A DNA stretch of 64,000 nucleotides from an uncultured Maricaulis sp. (GTDB taxonomy: Bacteria > Pseudomonadota > Alphaproteobacteria > Caulobacterales > Maricaulaceae), in NCBI RefSeq assembly GCF_905480005.1, contig NZ_CAJQOO010000008.1, positions 1 to 64,000 of the forward strand. Reading direction: 5' to 3'. This document shows positions 1 through 10,539 of this stretch, piece by piece. Positions within the stretch are counted from its first letter, which is position 1. Every line of letters starts with the position of its first letter. The position numbers were made by a program, and so were the translations under genes. The notes under the pieces were generated by a model. The model saw nothing but the letters and a program-made list of their open reading frames with translations, did no database searches and had not been told where the DNA came from.

Positions 1-1
1 C

Positions 2-1105
2 GCGGAAGGCGTGAAGGTCAATGCCGTGATCGCCGTGCTGCTGGAAGAGGGCGAGACGGAAATTTCCGAAACCCCGAGCGAGGCACCGGCCCCGGCTCCC
101 GGCAAGAGCGAAACATCCGAGCCTGCACCTGTCGCCGCGAAGAGCGAGGACCGTGCCCCGGCCAAAAGCCGCAACGACGCCGGCGCCAGCGCGGGCGACC
201 GCGTGAAGGCCAGTCCGCTGGCCAAGCGGATCGCTGCCGACAAGGGACTGGACCTCAAAACCATCGACGGATCAGGTCCCTATGGCCGGATCGTGAAGCG
301 CGATGTCGAGCATGCCCAACCGTCCCGGGCGGCGGCGTCCGCGACCTCCGATGCACCTGCACCCAAGCCGGTCGACATGGAAGACCCGCTGGCTGCCTAC
401 GGGATCGCCCGCGACCGCTACGATGTGGAGAAGGCCGACGGGATCACCAAGATTTCCGCCAAGCGCCTGTCTGAAAGCTTCCGCGACATCCCGCATTTCC
501 CGCTGACCGTGGATTGCCGTATCGATGCGCTGATGGATTTCCGCAAGCGCGTGAATGCCGCCGCCGAGAAGGATGGCGCCAAGGTTTCGGTCAATGACAT
601 CCTGATCAAGGCGTCCGGCCTCGCCCTGAAGAAGGTCCCGGCCGCCAATTCATCCTGGATCGAAGGCGGCATGATTGCCCGCCACAAGCATGCCGACGTT
701 TCCATGGCCGTCGCCATCGAGGGCGGTCTGATCACGCCGATCATCACGGATGCGGATCAGAAGGGTCTGGTTGAAATTTCGCGGGAGTCGAAAGACCTCG
801 CCATGCGGGCCCGCGATCGCAAGCTGAAGCCGGAAGAATTCCAGGGCGGCACTTTCTCGCTGTCCAATCTCGGGATGTTCGGCATCGACAGCTTCGCCTC
901 CATCATCAACCCGCCCCAGGGCATGATCATGTCGGTCGGCGCTGGTGAACAGCGCCCGGTCGTCAAGGATGGGGCGCTCGCCATCGCAATGGTGATGACG
1001 GTGACGCTCACCTGCGATCACCGTGTCGTCGATGGCGCCACCGGCGCGAAATGGCTGCAAGCCTTCAAGACCTATGTCGAAGACCCGATGACGATGCTGA
1101 TGTAG
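2..1105 (+). CDS. pdhC: Pyruvate dehydrogenase complex E2 (dihydrolipoamide acetyltransferase), 5' truncated by window edge
   Basis: End of lipoyl domain, Ala/Pro linker, E3-binding motif ([34 protein letters not shown]), catalytic [10 protein letters not shown]. Confidence 0.93.
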   Translation, partial: AEGVKVNAVIAVLLEEGETEISETPSEAPAPAPGKSETSEPAPVAAKSEDRAPAKSRNDAGASAGDRVKASPLAKRIAADKGLDLKTIDGSGPYGRIVKRDVEHAQPSRAAASATSDAPAPKPVDMEDPLAAYGIARDRYDVEKADGITKISAKRLSESFRDIPHFPLTVDCRIDALMDFRKRVNAAAEKDGAKVSVNDILIKASGLALKKVPAANSSWIEGGMIARHKHADVSMAVAIEGGLITPIITDADQKGLVEISRESKDLAMRARDRKLKPEEFQGGTFSLSNLGMFGIDSFASIINPPQGMIMSVGAGEQRPVVKDGALAIAMVMTVTLTCDHRVVDGATGAKWLQAFKTYVEDPMTMLM

Positions 1106-1149
1106 CCACGGGGCGCGGTGGCTCCGGATCGCAAACCGTTTGGCTGTGA

Positions 1150-2103
1150 TCAGGGGCGCGTCTGGCCACACGCCGTTTCCAGCTGGGTGACCGCTTCCGC
1201 GAAGGCCTGTCCCATCTGGAGATAGGCCGCCGTGTCATAGTGCCAGGCGTCATCGCTGTGTGAGTAGGTCTCGATTTCCGTCACATAGGCTGCACAGGAA
1301 TCGCTGTCGACATAGGCCGCCTGTGCGGCCAGCACGGTGTCGATATAGGGCATCATCTGGCCGTCCTCATTCATGCCGCTATCGCTGATCCGACCGATGA
1401 CAACCGGGAGGTCATCCCGGTGCAGGGCCGCCCGGAACAAATCCATCATCCGGCGCAGATTGTCCTGATACGCGGCGGCCGTCTCGTGGCTGGCAAAGGC
1501 GTCGCTCTCGCCCTGCATCCAGATGATCCCGGCCGGTTCAAGCTGGTCCAGCCGGCCATCACCATCAATATCCCGCGCCGCCAACGCGTTCCTGATGGTC
1601 GCCAGCGCGAAATCATACTGGTTGAGATCATCCGCGCCGCCCGCTTCGGGGAACCAGTCGCTATAGCCGGCCCCATCGGCCAGCGAGGTGCCACCGCGGG
1701 AGTATTTGATCAGGGCGATTGGCTGGTCGGAGTTGGCGGCCAGCGCGCGCCCGAAGCTGAGCTCAGGGCCGAAACGATCACTCAGGGCATTCGTTTCGCC
1801 ATCAGTAGCGAAACCGGTCCCATGGCCGGGGGTGAGGGGGCCCCAATAGCCGATACTGCCGCCAGCTTCGCCATCCCAGGCGCCATTGCCGGTGTAGATA
1901 TAGGCGTTGGCGACGGGCCCGGTCTGATCTTCGGAGAGCTCCGAGACGTGACCATATCCGTCCATGTTGGACTGTCCGCCCAGATAATAGACCTTGTAGG
2001 TCTGGCCGCCTTCCCGGGTTTGCCCGCCGCCAGTATCTCCGGTCTGCGGGCCGGCGCTGCACGCGGCCACCAGACCTGCCAGACATGTCATCACAAAGCG
2101 CAT
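1150..2103 (-). CDS. Sialate O-acetylesterase/SASA-type carbohydrate esterase, lipoprotein
   Basis: Lipobox LVAACS, GGQSNMDGYG, IIWMQGESDA, DAWHYD motifs. Confidence 0.8.
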   Translation of the reverse strand: MRFVMTCLAGLVAACSAGPQTGDTGGGQTREGGQTYKVYYLGGQSNMDGYGHVSELSEDQTGPVANAYIYTGNGAWDGEAGGSIGYWGPLTPGHGTGFATDGETNALSDRFGPELSFGRALAANSDQPIALIKYSRGGTSLADGAGYSDWFPEAGGADDLNQYDFALATIRNALAARDIDGDGRLDQLEPAGIIWMQGESDAFASHETAAAYQDNLRRMMDLFRAALHRDDLPVVIGRISDSGMNEDGQMMPYIDTVLAAQAAYVDSDSCAAYVTEIETYSHSDDAWHYDTAAYLQMGQAFAEAVTQLETACGQTRP

Positions 2104-2261
2104 CTCAGCCCCCATCCGTATCAACGCGACAAGTCAGGGTGACCCGCGATCTAACGGAACGTCAATCTCCCGGCCAAGTTGAGGTTGGTCGACATCACTA
2201 TCCTGTCACCCGGGACTGGTCCGGCGTGCGGATCGGTCGGCACACCGAAATGGGGGACACT

Positions 2262-3344
2262 ATGACACTCAAAACCACATGGACCGGCTCCGTGGCCGGG
2301 CTTGGCCTGATCGCCATCGCGATGTCCGGCGCAGCGTCCGCGCAGGAGGATCGCTGCGAGACCTACCCGCTGCCAACCGCGACGGCGCCGGCCGAGCTTG
2401 GCTGGACTGCAAACGAATTGTCCGGGCTCGACGCCCTGGCGAATGAGTTGAATTCCACGGCCCTGATGGTCGTGCAGAACGGGCAGGTCGTGTTTGAACA
2501 TGGCGAGACCGATCGCCTGATCATGGTGCACTCCTTGCGAAAGTCGCTGATGAGCGCCCTGATCGGCCTGCTTGTCGATGCAGGCGCGCTGTCACTCGAT
2601 GCCAGCCTGGCGGATCTCGGGATTGATGACCTGGCCGGACTGACCGATGAGGAGCGCACGGCCACGGTTCGCGATGTGATCATGGCGCGCTCGGGGGTCT
2701 ATATTCCGTCTGCTGCAGAGACCCCGCAAATGCGCGAGTCACGGCCCGAGCGCGGCGAGTTCGCGCCCGGAGAGCACTGGTATTACAATAATTGGGACTT
2801 CAACGTTGCCGGACACATCTTCGAGCGCGCGTCCGGCCGCAATTACGATTCGGCCTTCCTGCGGGTCTTTGCCGAGCCGCTCTGCATGCCCGATTTCGAC
2901 GTCTTCGAAACGCATCGCCAGCATGCGCCGGGGACCATGTTCTCCGCCTATCACATGCGCCTGTCGGCCCGGGATACAGCCTTGTTTGGTCAGCTCTTCC
3001 TGCAGGAAGGTGAGTGGGAGGGCGAACAGATTCTCTCCGCGGACTGGGTGCGCGAAAGTACGGCGGATTATTCCGACACCGGCTGGCCCGGGGCCTGGAT
3101 GGGCGGTTATGGCTATATGTGGTGGCGCCCGGCCGATGCCGAAATCGCTGACGAGCATGGTCTCGCGGCGGACATATATACCGGGGCCGGTTATGGGGGC
3201 CAGTATGTCACCGTCATTCCGAGCCTCGACCTAGTCATCGTCAACCGAATGAATACTGACATTCCGGACGGGCCCCGCATGGGCGGTCGTGACTATACCT
3301 CGATCCTGAGGGCCGTGATTGCTGCGTCGATGTCTGACGATTGA
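2262..3344 (+). CDS. Serine hydrolase (beta-lactamase/class C family), secreted
   Basis: Signal peptide, HSLRKSLMSALIG (SxxK), YYNNWDFNV (YxN), GYGGQYVTVIP. Confidence 0.85.
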   Translation: MTLKTTWTGSVAGLGLIAIAMSGAASAQEDRCETYPLPTATAPAELGWTANELSGLDALANELNSTALMVVQNGQVVFEHGETDRLIMVHSLRKSLMSALIGLLVDAGALSLDASLADLGIDDLAGLTDEERTATVRDVIMARSGVYIPSAAETPQMRESRPERGEFAPGEHWYYNNWDFNVAGHIFERASGRNYDSAFLRVFAEPLCMPDFDVFETHRQHAPGTMFSAYHMRLSARDTALFGQLFLQEGEWEGEQILSADWVRESTADYSDTGWPGAWMGGYGYMWWRPADAEIADEHGLAADIYTGAGYGGQYVTVIPSLDLVIVNRMNTDIPDGPRMGGRDYTSILRAVIAASMSDD

Positions 3345-3416
3345 TAACCGAAACGAAGGCGGGGCTGGCCCCGGGAGCAGAATCCGCGCACCGACAGGCG
3401 CAAGGAGTTCCTGTTC

Positions 3417-4199
3417 ATGACCCAGCCGCGCCATCTCGCCGAGATCCGTCACGCCGATCTGATTTTCCCGCACCAGACCAATCATCAAGGCAGTTATTTC
3501 GGTGGGGCGGCCATGGCGGAAATGGACAAGGTCGCCTTCCTTGTCGCGGCCCGGCACGCCCGGCGGCCCTTTGTGACGGCCTCCTGCGACAAGCTGGATT
3601 TCGTGGCACCGGCCCATCTCGGCGACCTGGTTGAACTGACCGGTCAGGTCCGCATGGTCGGACGGACCTCCTTGATCGTCGATGTCGAGCTGGCAGCGGA
3701 GAACCTGCTGACCGGGGTCCGGCATATCTGTACGCGCGGGGCTTTCACCATGGTGGCGGCCGATCGCAAGACGAATCCGGACCGTCTGCCACCGTCTCCC
3801 GACGCCAAGCCGGACTTCGCCGCCAGCCCGCCTGGCTATGCCCGCACGCTGCAACTGGTCTTCCCGGGCGACACCAATCATCTTGGACAGCTCTTCGGCG
3901 GCAATGCGATGTCGATCATGGGCAAGGCCGCCTATATCGCGGCCTCGCGTCATACGCGCTGTGATGTCGGCATGGCAGCCTCGGACAAGATCGACTTCAT
4001 TGCCCCGACCCAGGAGGGCGAGATGCTGGACGTCGTCGCCACGATTGCCTCGGTCGGCCACACATCGATGACAATCGGGGTTTTGGCCGAAGCGGAAAAC
4101 CTGTTGACCGGCGAGCGCCGCAAGGTCGGCGAGGCGGACTATGTCATGGTCGCGCTGGATGAGAATGGCCAGCCGACGCGCGCGAACCCGCTGGGCTAG
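3417..4199 (+). CDS. Acyl-CoA thioesterase, tandem hotdog domains
   Basis: Two copies of the pattern TNHxGxxFGGxAMxxMxKxA. Confidence 0.85.
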   Translation: MTQPRHLAEIRHADLIFPHQTNHQGSYFGGAAMAEMDKVAFLVAARHARRPFVTASCDKLDFVAPAHLGDLVELTGQVRMVGRTSLIVDVELAAENLLTGVRHICTRGAFTMVAADRKTNPDRLPPSPDAKPDFAASPPGYARTLQLVFPGDTNHLGQLFGGNAMSIMGKAAYIAASRHTRCDVGMAASDKIDFIAPTQEGEMLDVVATIASVGHTSMTIGVLAEAENLLTGERRKVGEADYVMVALDENGQPTRANPLG

Positions 4200-4888
4200 G
4201 GCGCGATCGGCAGGGCCCGGACCTGGAGCGCCGGTGCAAGGCCAAGATCATTGCACCGATGCCAACCGGCGATCGAGAAACGCTCGCGGTGCGAGATGGT
4301 GACCTCGTGCGGTATTTCCTCTGACAGGAAAACAGCCAGGGTCGCGAATTCCGGGCGGAGTTCGCCCAGCACGCAGTCACCCTCGCCATAGATCCGCAAA
4401 TGCCCGCCATCGCCCTCGCGCCAGTCCGGGTTGAGGTAGAGCACCGTGGACAGCACCCGGTTTCGAGCGCCGCGAAAACTGTCGACATGGCGCTTGTAGA
4501 AGCCGCCGGACTCATAGACCGCAAAATGCGCCTCGAACGCGAACAGGCCGAGCATGAGGCGTGCATTGACGTTCTGACGGAGGGCTTCGGCAAAGGCCAG
4601 ATAGGCGATCTGGCCCGGGGTTGAGCCGTCCAGCCATTTCGTCTTGTCGCGGCGCACGCCGGCGATCAGCTCGTGATCCTCAGCCCGGCCTATGCCGGCC
4701 GGCTTGAGTGCATCATCCTGCCACAGCGCTCTGGCCTCCTGGCGCAAGGCTCCCAGCATTTCGGTATCTGTCAGACGCACCGCGATATATCCGGGCCCGG
4801 CGAGGGCATCGCAGACAATGCCGATATCGAAGGCAGGCAGGCCGGTCAGGCCCGAGAGGGGAAGGCTCACGCGCGGTGGTCCGATCAA
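4196..4888 (-). CDS. 2OG-Fe(II) oxygenase
   Basis: GGFYKRHVDSF (HxD), NRVLSTVLYLNPDWREGDGGHLRIY, SEEIPHEV, RFSIAGWHR. Confidence 0.85.
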   Translation of the reverse strand: MIGPPRVSLPLSGLTGLPAFDIGIVCDALAGPGYIAVRLTDTEMLGALRQEARALWQDDALKPAGIGRAEDHELIAGVRRDKTKWLDGSTPGQIAYLAFAEALRQNVNARLMLGLFAFEAHFAVYESGGFYKRHVDSFRGARNRVLSTVLYLNPDWREGDGGHLRIYGEGDCVLGELRPEFATLAVFLSEEIPHEVTISHRERFSIAGWHRCNDLGLAPALQVRALPIAP

Positions 4889-4925
4889 TCAGGGTCCGCG
4901 CTGGTACGACCGCCGGGGGACCGGG

Positions 4926-5342
4926 TCAATCGAATTCGCGGCCACTGGTCCGGGCGAGGGCCTTGAGCGCGGCCAGGGCATCGCCCAGCCGGTCCTCGGG
5001 TACGAAGACATGGTCGTGGAAATAACCGGCCACGGGATTGCAGCCGATCCCCTCGGCAGCCAGCGTGGCCGCGACCTGCGCCATGAAGCCGACCGCTTCC
5101 AGCGATGAATGGATGGCCAGGGTAATCCGGCGACAGGCAAAGACCGGATCCAGTCCCGCGGCCTCGGCGGCCTCGAAGGGCAAAATGAGCGTCGTTCCCT
5201 CGGCCTCGACAAAGCGCATCAGCGCGGTATCGGCATGCGGCGCGAGCGCGGCATCCGGCCCGGTGACGAAGCCATAACGGACCGGATCCGGTTCCGGACG
5301 CAGTCCGGCAAGCAGGGTGCTGAGATCACTGATACCGGTCAT
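4926..5342 (-). CDS. ACT-domain protein
   Basis: ACT-like fold pattern LEAVGFMAQVAATLAAEGIGCNPVAGYFHDHVFVPEDR. Confidence 0.75.
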   Translation of the reverse strand: MTGISDLSTLLAGLRPEPDPVRYGFVTGPDAALAPHADTALMRFVEAEGTTLILPFEAAEAAGLDPVFACRRITLAIHSSLEAVGFMAQVAATLAAEGIGCNPVAGYFHDHVFVPEDRLGDALAALKALARTSGREFD

Positions 5343-5421
5343 TTGGCTGGCTCCATTCAGCGGTTAGGGTCATTGCCACACGCGACAGTGATACGTGAGT
5401 CGCGATTTCGGGGAGAAAGCG

Positions 5422-5793
5422 ATGACTGTTCAAACCATCTCGCTGGGCGAGAAACACAGTCAGTTCGACGATGTATGGTCGCCCAAGCGCATCGCCAAGC
5501 TGGACAATTACGAGCTCAAGCTCGCGAAGGGCGAGGGCGCCTTCGCCTGGCACAGCCATGTTGACGAAGACGAGTTGTTCCTCGTTACCCAGGGCATATT
5601 GCGCATCGAGATCGAGGGGCAGGATTCGATTATCCTGGGGCCCGGCGAGCTGTGCGTCATCCCCAAAGGGGTTCGCCACCGCCCGGTGACGCAGACCGAG
5701 ACGGTCCATATCCTGCTGATCGAGAAGGCGGGCGTGACCAATACCGGTGACAACCCCGACAGTGATCTGACCCAGACGATCGAGGACCTGTAG
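5422..5793 (+). CDS. Cupin-domain protein
   Basis: WHSHVDEDELFLVTQGILRIEI ... GELCVIPKGVRHRP. Confidence 0.85.
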   Translation: MTVQTISLGEKHSQFDDVWSPKRIAKLDNYELKLAKGEGAFAWHSHVDEDELFLVTQGILRIEIEGQDSIILGPGELCVIPKGVRHRPVTQTETVHILLIEKAGVTNTGDNPDSDLTQTIEDL

Positions 5794-5853
5794 CGGTTCG
5801 CGACTTGTCCCGACCGCTTTTCGACGTCAGGGTACGGAAAACGGGAGGTCGTG

Positions 5854-6456
5854 ATGTCCACGCATGATGAAAACGCGCCGCGCGCCGGATTTGCCGCCAT
5901 GGAAGAGGGGACTGCCGAGGATTGGGGCGTTATCGCCAGCCAGTTCGGTCCATTTGCCAAGAAGCTGCCGGAGCGTGTGCTGGATCACCTGCGCCTGCTC
6001 GATGGCGATTTCGGCGGTTTCCCGATCGACCGCCTGCAGCATTCCCTGCAGACCGCGACGCGCGCCCATCGTGACGGACGGGATGAGGAATATGTCGTGA
6101 TGGCTCTGCTGCACGACATAGGCGACACATTGGGCAGCTATAATCACCCCGATATCGCTGCTGCCATTCTCAAGCCCTTCATCAGTGAGGAGAACCACTG
6201 GATTGTTGCCAATCACGGCATCTTCCAGGGCTATTACTTCTTCCATCTTATCGGCGCCGACCGGGACATGCGCGAGCAATTCCGCGATCACCCGTATTTC
6301 GGGGCCTGCGAGGAATTCTGCGCCAAATACGATCAAGCCGCCTTCTCGGCCTATTATAAGAGCGAGCCGCTCTCCTTTTTCGAACCCATGGTCCGGCGCG
6401 TCCTGTCAGCGCCCAGGCGATCGATCTATGCCGATGCCGACAGGGCTGCCGAATAG
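5854..6456 (+). CDS. HD-domain protein (PhnZ/MIOX-like family)
   Basis: HSLQTATRA, VVMALLHDIGD, IVANHGIFQGYYF, YDQAAFSAYY. Confidence 0.75.
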   Translation: MSTHDENAPRAGFAAMEEGTAEDWGVIASQFGPFAKKLPERVLDHLRLLDGDFGGFPIDRLQHSLQTATRAHRDGRDEEYVVMALLHDIGDTLGSYNHPDIAAAILKPFISEENHWIVANHGIFQGYYFFHLIGADRDMREQFRDHPYFGACEEFCAKYDQAAFSAYYKSEPLSFFEPMVRRVLSAPRRSIYADADRAAE

Positions 6457-6570
6457 GAACCTTCTAACGCGCGCGGCCGAAGGTTACCGGATTGATCCTG
6501 AGCGGTCAGACTGGTATCCCGCTGATACAGGGACCGGTTTTGGTTCGCTAGCGAAATAAATGAGGATGCC

Positions 6571-7971
6571 ATGAGCGCAGGCGCTTTCGACGTGATCGTA
6601 ATCGGCGGTGGACCCGGGGGTTATGTGGCAGCGATCCGTGCGGCCCAGCTGGGTCTCAAGACCGCAGTGGTCGAGCGCGACAATCTCGGCGGCATATGCC
6701 TCAACTGGGGTTGTATCCCGACAAAAGCCCTGCTGCGCTCAGCCGAGGTCTATCATCTCATGCAGCATGCGTCCGATTTCGGCCTGTCCGTCGACAGGAT
6801 CGGGTTCGACATTAAGGCAATCGTGCAGCGTTCGCGGAAAGTCTCCTCCCGCCTCACGGGCGGTATCGGCATGCTGATGAAGAAGCACAAGATCACCGTC
6901 ATTGAAGGCAGTGCGGCCCTCGAAAAGGGCAAGGATGCGCCCACGGTTGTGGTCGGCAAGGACCGGTATGCGGCCAAGCACGTCATTCTCGCGACCGGCG
7001 CACGGGCGCGGACCATTCCGCAAGCCGGGCTGGAACCGGATGGCGACAAGATCTGGACCTATCGCGAAGCGATGGTTCCGGACGCCATGCCGAAATCGCT
7101 TCTGGTCATCGGGTCGGGCGCAATCGGGATCGAGTTTGCCAGCTTCTACAAGACAATGGGCGCCGATGTGACCGTCGTCGAGATGATGGATCGTGTCCTG
7201 CCGGTCGAGGATGCCGAAATTTCGGCCTTCGCCGCCAAGAGTTTCAAGAAGCAGGGGCTCAACCTGATGGTTTCGGCCCAGGTCGAGAAGCTTGAGAAGA
7301 CCGCCAATACGGTGAAGGTCCACGTCAAGAACGCCAAGGGCAAGGTCGAGGTGATCGAGGTTGAAAAGGTCATCATGGCCGTCGGCATCGTCGCCAATAT
7401 CGAGAATATGGGCCTGGACACGCTGGGCGTGAAGGTCGATCGGGGCCATGTCGTCAATGACGGTTTCGGCCGCACCAATGTCAAAGGCCTCTACGCCATC
7501 GGCGATGTCGCGGGCCCGCCCTGGCTCGCCCACAAGGCCAGCCATGAGGGCGTTGTGTGTATCGAGAAGATCGCCGGCGAGAATGTGCATGCCTTCGAGA
7601 CCGGGAATATTCCCGGCTGCACCTATTGCCATCCGCAGGTCGCTTCGGTTGGCCTGACTGAAGCCAAGGCCAGGGAAGCCGGCCATGATGTCAAGGTCGG
7701 CCGCTTCCCCTTCGTCGGCAATGGCAAGGCGATTGCGCTTGGCGATGACCAGGGCCTGGTGAAGACCGTTTTCGACGCCAAGACCGGGGAATTGCTGGGC
7801 GCCCACATGGTCGGACCGGAAGTCACCGAGATGATCCAGGGCTATGTGGTCGGGCGTCAGCTCGAGACGACCGAAGCCGAACTCATGCACACCGTCTTCC
7901 CGCATCCGACCCTGTCGGAGATGATGCATGAGAGCGTGCTGGACGCCTATGGACGAGCGCTTCACATCTGA
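6571..7971 (+). CDS. lpdA: Dihydrolipoyl dehydrogenase
   Basis: GGGPGGYVAAIRAAQLG, GGICLNWGCIPTKALL, HPHPTLSE-type C-terminus. Confidence 0.96.
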   Translation: MSAGAFDVIVIGGGPGGYVAAIRAAQLGLKTAVVERDNLGGICLNWGCIPTKALLRSAEVYHLMQHASDFGLSVDRIGFDIKAIVQRSRKVSSRLTGGIGMLMKKHKITVIEGSAALEKGKDAPTVVVGKDRYAAKHVILATGARARTIPQAGLEPDGDKIWTYREAMVPDAMPKSLLVIGSGAIGIEFASFYKTMGADVTVVEMMDRVLPVEDAEISAFAAKSFKKQGLNLMVSAQVEKLEKTANTVKVHVKNAKGKVEVIEVEKVIMAVGIVANIENMGLDTLGVKVDRGHVVNDGFGRTNVKGLYAIGDVAGPPWLAHKASHEGVVCIEKIAGENVHAFETGNIPGCTYCHPQVASVGLTEAKAREAGHDVKVGRFPFVGNGKAIALGDDQGLVKTVFDAKTGELLGAHMVGPEVTEMIQGYVVGRQLETTEAELMHTVFPHPTLSEMMHESVLDAYGRALHI

Positions 7972-8055
7972 TGGCTGAAATTATTTTCGCCTGATTGCAT
8001 CCGATTGGCGTCAGCGCGGCATCCAAGGTTCAAACCCGAGCTTTGTGAGGATGCC

Positions 8056-8718
8056 ATGCTGACCCGACTTCTGCTTTCTGCCACTGCCGCCATCGCCCTG
8101 TCCGCCTGTACCTATTCGGTGTCGGGACACGGTGAGGGGCAATCGGTTGAATCGGCCGGCCTGGTTGCCTCCCGCAATGTCGATGTGCCGGGCGATGCCG
8201 AGTTTTCCGGCATGCTGGTGGGGGCAGATGGTCATGTCGGCGGCGATCTCGACTTGGCCGGCGCCAGTGTCCGCTCCGATGCCCGTGTTGGCGGCAATCT
8301 GAGCGCCGCCGGCGGTCGGGTGCGCTTTACCGGAGAAGTTGACGGCGACGCCGAGATCGATGCCGGAACCGGCTATGTCGATGCCGTCATTCGCGGAGAT
8401 GTCACCATCGCCGCCGGCCGTATCACCCTGGACGGCACTATTGGCGGTGGTCTGGAAATGGATGCCGGACGAATGGATTTGCGGGCCGATATTTCCGGCC
8501 CGGTTCACCTGCGCGGCCATGGTCGAGGCGATCATGGCAATGGCCGGGTGGAAGTGTCCGGGCGCCTGCAGCAGGGCGGAACGATCTGCGCGGCTGAGGT
8601 GGAAATTCGCCGCAATGCGCGGATCGAGGGCGAATTGCGGGTGATCTCCGATCGCCGGCCGGATGGCGATGGCTTCACCTATGAGGCGCTCGCAGGCCGC
8701 GATTGCGATCACCTTTAG
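8056..8718 (+). CDS. Bactofilin-like polymer-forming repeat lipoprotein
   Basis: Lipobox ALSACT; repeated V/IxGDxxxxAGxxxxxGxIxG beta-helix pattern. Confidence 0.7.
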   Translation: MLTRLLLSATAAIALSACTYSVSGHGEGQSVESAGLVASRNVDVPGDAEFSGMLVGADGHVGGDLDLAGASVRSDARVGGNLSAAGGRVRFTGEVDGDAEIDAGTGYVDAVIRGDVTIAAGRITLDGTIGGGLEMDAGRMDLRADISGPVHLRGHGRGDHGNGRVEVSGRLQQGGTICAAEVEIRRNARIEGELRVISDRRPDGDGFTYEALAGRDCDHL

Positions 8719-8871
8719 ATACAGGTTTTGAAAGTTGTGCCGGCGCTTTTCTGATCAACGCCGGCATGTCCCTCCGGGGTCTGTCACACTCGCTTTCCGC
8801 AAGGAAGGTCCGCCGGGTCCAGCTCCCTCTTGTTCCGGCGGTGTGTGGCAGGCCCCGGTTTCCTGTTGGGC

Positions 8872-10539
8872 CTATTCGGCGGGTTCCGCGACCGGCTTGG
8901 CACTCTCGGCCATCATCGCCTCCACGGTCTTTTGAACGCTGCCGTAATCGGTCTTTCCGGTTCCCAGGACGGGAATGCTCTCGACCTGGATGATCTTGCG
9001 CGGAATGGCGAGATCGGAGATTCCGTGATTGCGGGCGAAGGCGACCAGATCAGCGCGATCCGCCTTGGCGTAATCGGTGAGCAGGACGACCTGCTCGCCC
9101 TTGCGCTTGTCCGGAATTGCCGCAGCGGCATGCATATTGTCGGGCCACAATGAAGTCGCACAATTCTCGACCACGGCCAGGGACACCATCTCACCGCCAA
9201 GCTTGGCAAAGCGCTTCACGCGGCCGCGGATGGAAATATAGCCTTCCTCGTCAATGGAGACGATGTCGCCGGTGTCGTGCCAGCCACCGGCTGGTGCATC
9301 GAGAACGAGCGGCGCATCTGGGCGAATATAGCCCCTCATGATGTTCGGCCCCTTGATGTGCAATTGGCCGCCATCCGTAATGCCGTCGACTTTCACCAGT
9401 CTGGCCTGGCAGCCGGGCATGATCTGACCGACGGTTCCGGGCCGGTTATTGTCCGGCTGATTGACCGAGAAGACCGGCGCGGCCTCGGTCAGGCCATAGC
9501 CTTCGACAATCTCCAGATTGAATCGCCGCCGCAGCGAGGAGCGGGTCTCGTCCTTGACCCGCTCGGCACCACAGACGGCCATGCGCAGGGATGAGAGATC
9601 ATCGGCGTCCGCAGCCCGGGCGTACTGGTTCATGAAGGTGTCGGTGGCGAACAGGATGGTCGCCTTGGTTTCGGCGATCCGTTTGACGATCGTCTTGGCC
9701 TGTAGCGGCGTGGGATGGCAGATCGCCGGAACGCCGAGGCCGAGCGGGACCAGCACACCGCCGGTCAGCCCGAAGCAATGGAAGGTCGGCAGCGGGTTGA
9801 ACAGGATATCGGTCGGCAGGATCCGGATATGGTCGCGGACCTGTTCCACATTGGCCAGGAGATTGGCGTGGCTGAGAACAACGCCCTTGGGATCCCCTTC
9901 AGTCCCGGAGGTGAAGAGATAGACGGCCGGACTGTCCGGATCGGGATGCGCCCGAACCAGAAAAGGCGCCACCATGCCGACGGCTGCCGCGATCTTGTCC
10001 TTGATCGACAGGTTTTCGCGTACGTCTTCCAGATAGATCAGCTCATGATCTTCCTTGAGCGTGGCTTCGAGCTCCTGGAGTTCGCCCAGTTCAATGAAAC
10101 GACGCGCGGTGACGATGCGCTTGGCCTTGCAGGCCCGGCATGCGGCTTTCAGCGCCCGTTCGCCGGCGGTGAAATTGAGCATGGCCGGGACACGGCCATA
10201 GGCAGACACGGCGTAGAAGGAGATGATGGCGCCGACACCGGTTGGCAGCAGAACGCCAACGGCTTCGCCCTTTTCCGTCCCCGCCTTGAGGGCATGGCCC
10301 AGCGCGAAGACAGCTTTGGTCAGGTCTCCGAAGGACAGTTCGCGACCATCGGCATCGACCGCAGCGAGCTTCTTGCTGCCATACCGACGCTTGGAATCGA
10401 GCAGAGCGGCAAAGACCGATTTACGGATCCTCTTGAGATTGAAGTCCGGCCCGTTGAAAACTTCACCGATCTCCGGCGCATTGGTGTCCGCGGCAACGGT
10501 TCCGGCTGGCATGTCGCCAGCGGCTGCAGTGTCAGCCAT
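8872..10539 (-). CDS. AMP-dependent acyl-CoA/acyl-ACP synthetase
   Basis: YLFTSGTEGDPKGVVLSHANLL, EGYGLTEAAPV, WHDTGDI, GTGKTDY. Confidence 0.9.
   Translation of the reverse strand: MADTAAAGDMPAGTVAADTNAPEIGEVFNGPDFNLKRIRKSVFAALLDSKRRYGSKKLAAVDADGRELSFGDLTKAVFALGHALKAGTEKGEAVGVLLPTGVGAIISFYAVSAYGRVPAMLNFTAGERALKAACRACKAKRIVTARRFIELGELQELEATLKEDHELIYLEDVRENLSIKDKIAAAVGMVAPFLVRAHPDPDSPAVYLFTSGTEGDPKGVVLSHANLLANVEQVRDHIRILPTDILFNPLPTFHCFGLTGGVLVPLGLGVPAICHPTPLQAKTIVKRIAETKATILFATDTFMNQYARAADADDLSSLRMAVCGAERVKDETRSSLRRRFNLEIVEGYGLTEAAPVFSVNQPDNNRPGTVGQIMPGCQARLVKVDGITDGGQLHIKGPNIMRGYIRPDAPLVLDAPAGGWHDTGDIVSIDEEGYISIRGRVKRFAKLGGEMVSLAVVENCATSLWPDNMHAAAAIPDKRKGEQVVLLTDYAKADRADLVAFARNHGISDLAIPRKIIQVESIPVLGTGKTDYGSVQKTVEAMMAESAKPVAEPAE

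Noticed and set aside
6739-7965. 408-aa minus ORF opposite lpdA
   Set aside because: Antisense shadow ORF of a high-GC gene; no recognisable motifs, and lpdA is certain.
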